Origin: Bacilli bacterium
GTDB taxonomy: Bacteria > Bacillota_I > Bacilli_A > RF39 > UBA660
Direction of reading: 5' to 3'
Assembly (NCBI GenBank): GCA_016293205.1
Contig: JAEDES010000025.1
Span: 1 to 14,793, forward strand
DNA length: 14,793 nt
Below the pieces are notes generated by a model. The model was not told the origin of the DNA. It searched no databases and saw only the letters and a list, made by a program, of their open reading frames with translations. A program made the position numbers and the translations under genes. Every line of letters starts with the position of its first letter. Position 1 is the stretch's first letter. Below, one piece after another: positions 14,221-14,793 of this stretch.

Positions 14221-14540
14221 TAATTAACCTCCTTAATTTTTAATACTTGACCAATAGAAAGATTATTACTATCAAGATTATTAAGTTTAATTAAATCATC
14301 TACACTTACACCAAATCTACGACTAATTGAATATAAATTATCTCCACTTACTACTCTATGTAAAACATATTCTACTTCTTTATAATTATCACCATAACAA
14401 CTAAGTCCTTCAAAATTAGTATCAGTATTATTATCAACAACTCTAAGAACTTGACCTATATATAATGAATCACTAGATAAATTATTTAAAGTTCTAATTT
14501 CAGATATACTCATATTAAACATTCTACTAATACTATACAA
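14220..14540 (-). CDS. LysM protein, 5' end missing at the recombinase junction
   Basis: Two LysM repeats bind peptidoglycan or chitin-like glycans. The second is complete (YVLHRVVSGDNLYSISRRFG to SIGQVLKIKEVN). The first reads without a break upstream of the TTG start as KYYIKIVSGDTLYSISRMFN, but there is no start codon before it and a TAA at 14574-14576 closes the frame. From TTG at 14538-14540 the protein loses the first strand of LysM1; the codons for SGD happen to supply AGGAG, five bases before TTG. The likely reading is that the true 5' end lies elsewhere, displaced by an element ending with the serine recombinase, whose last codons overlap this repeat in another frame. Downstream genes are SleC-like, so this was probably a spore wall protein. 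May now be poorly expressed or silent. Confidence 0.75.
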   Translation of the reverse strand: MYSISRMFNMSISEIRTLNNLSSDSLYIGQVLRVVDNNTDTNFEGLSCYGDNYKEVEYVLHRVVSGDNLYSISRRFGVSVDDLIKLNNLDSNNLSIGQVLKIKEVN

Positions 14541-14580
14541 AGTATCTCCTGATACAATTTTTATGTAGTATTTTTAAATG
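14541..14580. other. Probable element/LysM junction (attachment-site region)
   Basis: Within this stretch the recombinase frame (…FKNTT, stop at 14561-14563) overlaps the LysM frame (KYYIKIVSGDT, open to 14573). The DNA therefore changes from element to host gene here, and host-derived sequence appears to supply the recombinase stop codon. The exact core cannot be set without the other end. Confidence 0.55.
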
Positions 14581-14793
14581 TAAATATAATATCTATCGTT
14601 TTATCTTGATAGATATAAATCTTTTCAATTAAATTTATGATTAATTCTCTAGTTGGATTTTCAAGTGATAAAAATTCATTTATATATTTTTCTATTTGTT
14701 CGCTATCTATTTTATTTTCTTCTATTTGTTCATTTTTAAGATTATCAATATTCTTTTTATTATTATCTATTTCAGTTTTAATATTTTCACTTA
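14561..14793 (-). CDS. Large serine recombinase, C-terminal 76 residues (N-terminus beyond the window)
   Basis: The frame is open from the right edge to TAA at 14561-14563. The visible part is a charged coiled-coil-like segment (KNEQIEENKIDSEQIEKYIN) followed by LENPTRELIINLIEKIYIYQ and KTIDIIFTFKN, the typical end of large serine recombinases, where LIekI and Ixi.F.F. are conserved. The catalytic serine domain, recombinase domain and zinc ribbon must lie to the right, outside the window. Such enzymes integrate and excise phages, integrative elements and sporulation-controlled insertions. The gene sits at the very end of its element, touching the truncated LysM gene. The family call is strong for a fragment; the type of element is unknown. 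Confidence 0.85.
   Translation of the reverse strand, partial: SENIKTEIDNNKKNIDNLKNEQIEENKIDSEQIEKYINEFLSLENPTRELIINLIEKIYIYQDKTIDIIFTFKNTT

Noticed and set aside
14591..14614. Inverted repeat ATCTATC/GATAGAT near the recombinase end as an attachment-site arm
   Set aside because: It lies inside clearly conserved recombinase codons and is short; chance is likely in AT-rich coding sequence.

Overview
The window is strongly AT-rich and nearly all genes lie on the minus strand. It uses the standard code: Trp is TGG, and TAG ends two long genes. Gene content (phosphoketolase, a RelQ-type alarmone synthetase, an HrcA/CIRCE operator, a CarD-family regulator, a SleC-like spore cortex enzyme, a large serine recombinase) points to a low-GC Bacillota, probably a poorly characterised gut Bacilli/Clostridia lineage with sporulation genes. 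The lineage is inference.

Layout in transcription order, right to left. At the right edge is the C-terminal tail of a large serine recombinase. Its last codons overlap, in another frame, the first repeat of a LysM gene that has lost its 5' end. Then follows a tightly overlapping operon: LysM protein, a SleC prodomain-like protein, a SleC/SpoIID-like enzyme with three peptidoglycan-binding repeats, and a rhodanese lipoprotein. A bidirectional terminator separates this from the only plus-strand gene, a CarD-family regulator with a strong hairpin in its leader. Divergent from it is htpG, with a CIRCE operator over its promoter. Next come a small gene broken by one TAG, the phosphoketolase gene, and an unknown 751-residue protein with two RNxxxH (HEPN-type) motifs. 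An operon follows: single-pass membrane protein, unknown 88-residue protein, small alarmone synthetase, cysteine desulfurase. At the left edge, a small DUF1292-like gene precedes a repeat-rich Thr/Glu/Val/Ala protein that runs out of the window.

Most transcription units end in clear intrinsic hairpins, and several next promoters overlap or abut the preceding terminator.

Two points deserve most attention. First, the recombinase/LysM junction looks like the end of an integrated element inside a spore-related gene, an arrangement known from developmentally excised elements such as skin in sigK. Second, the 751-residue protein carries one RNxxxH motif near each end, suggesting an undescribed double-HEPN ribonuclease-like family. 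Both are hypotheses; the other end of the element and any partner genes are outside the window or not seen.
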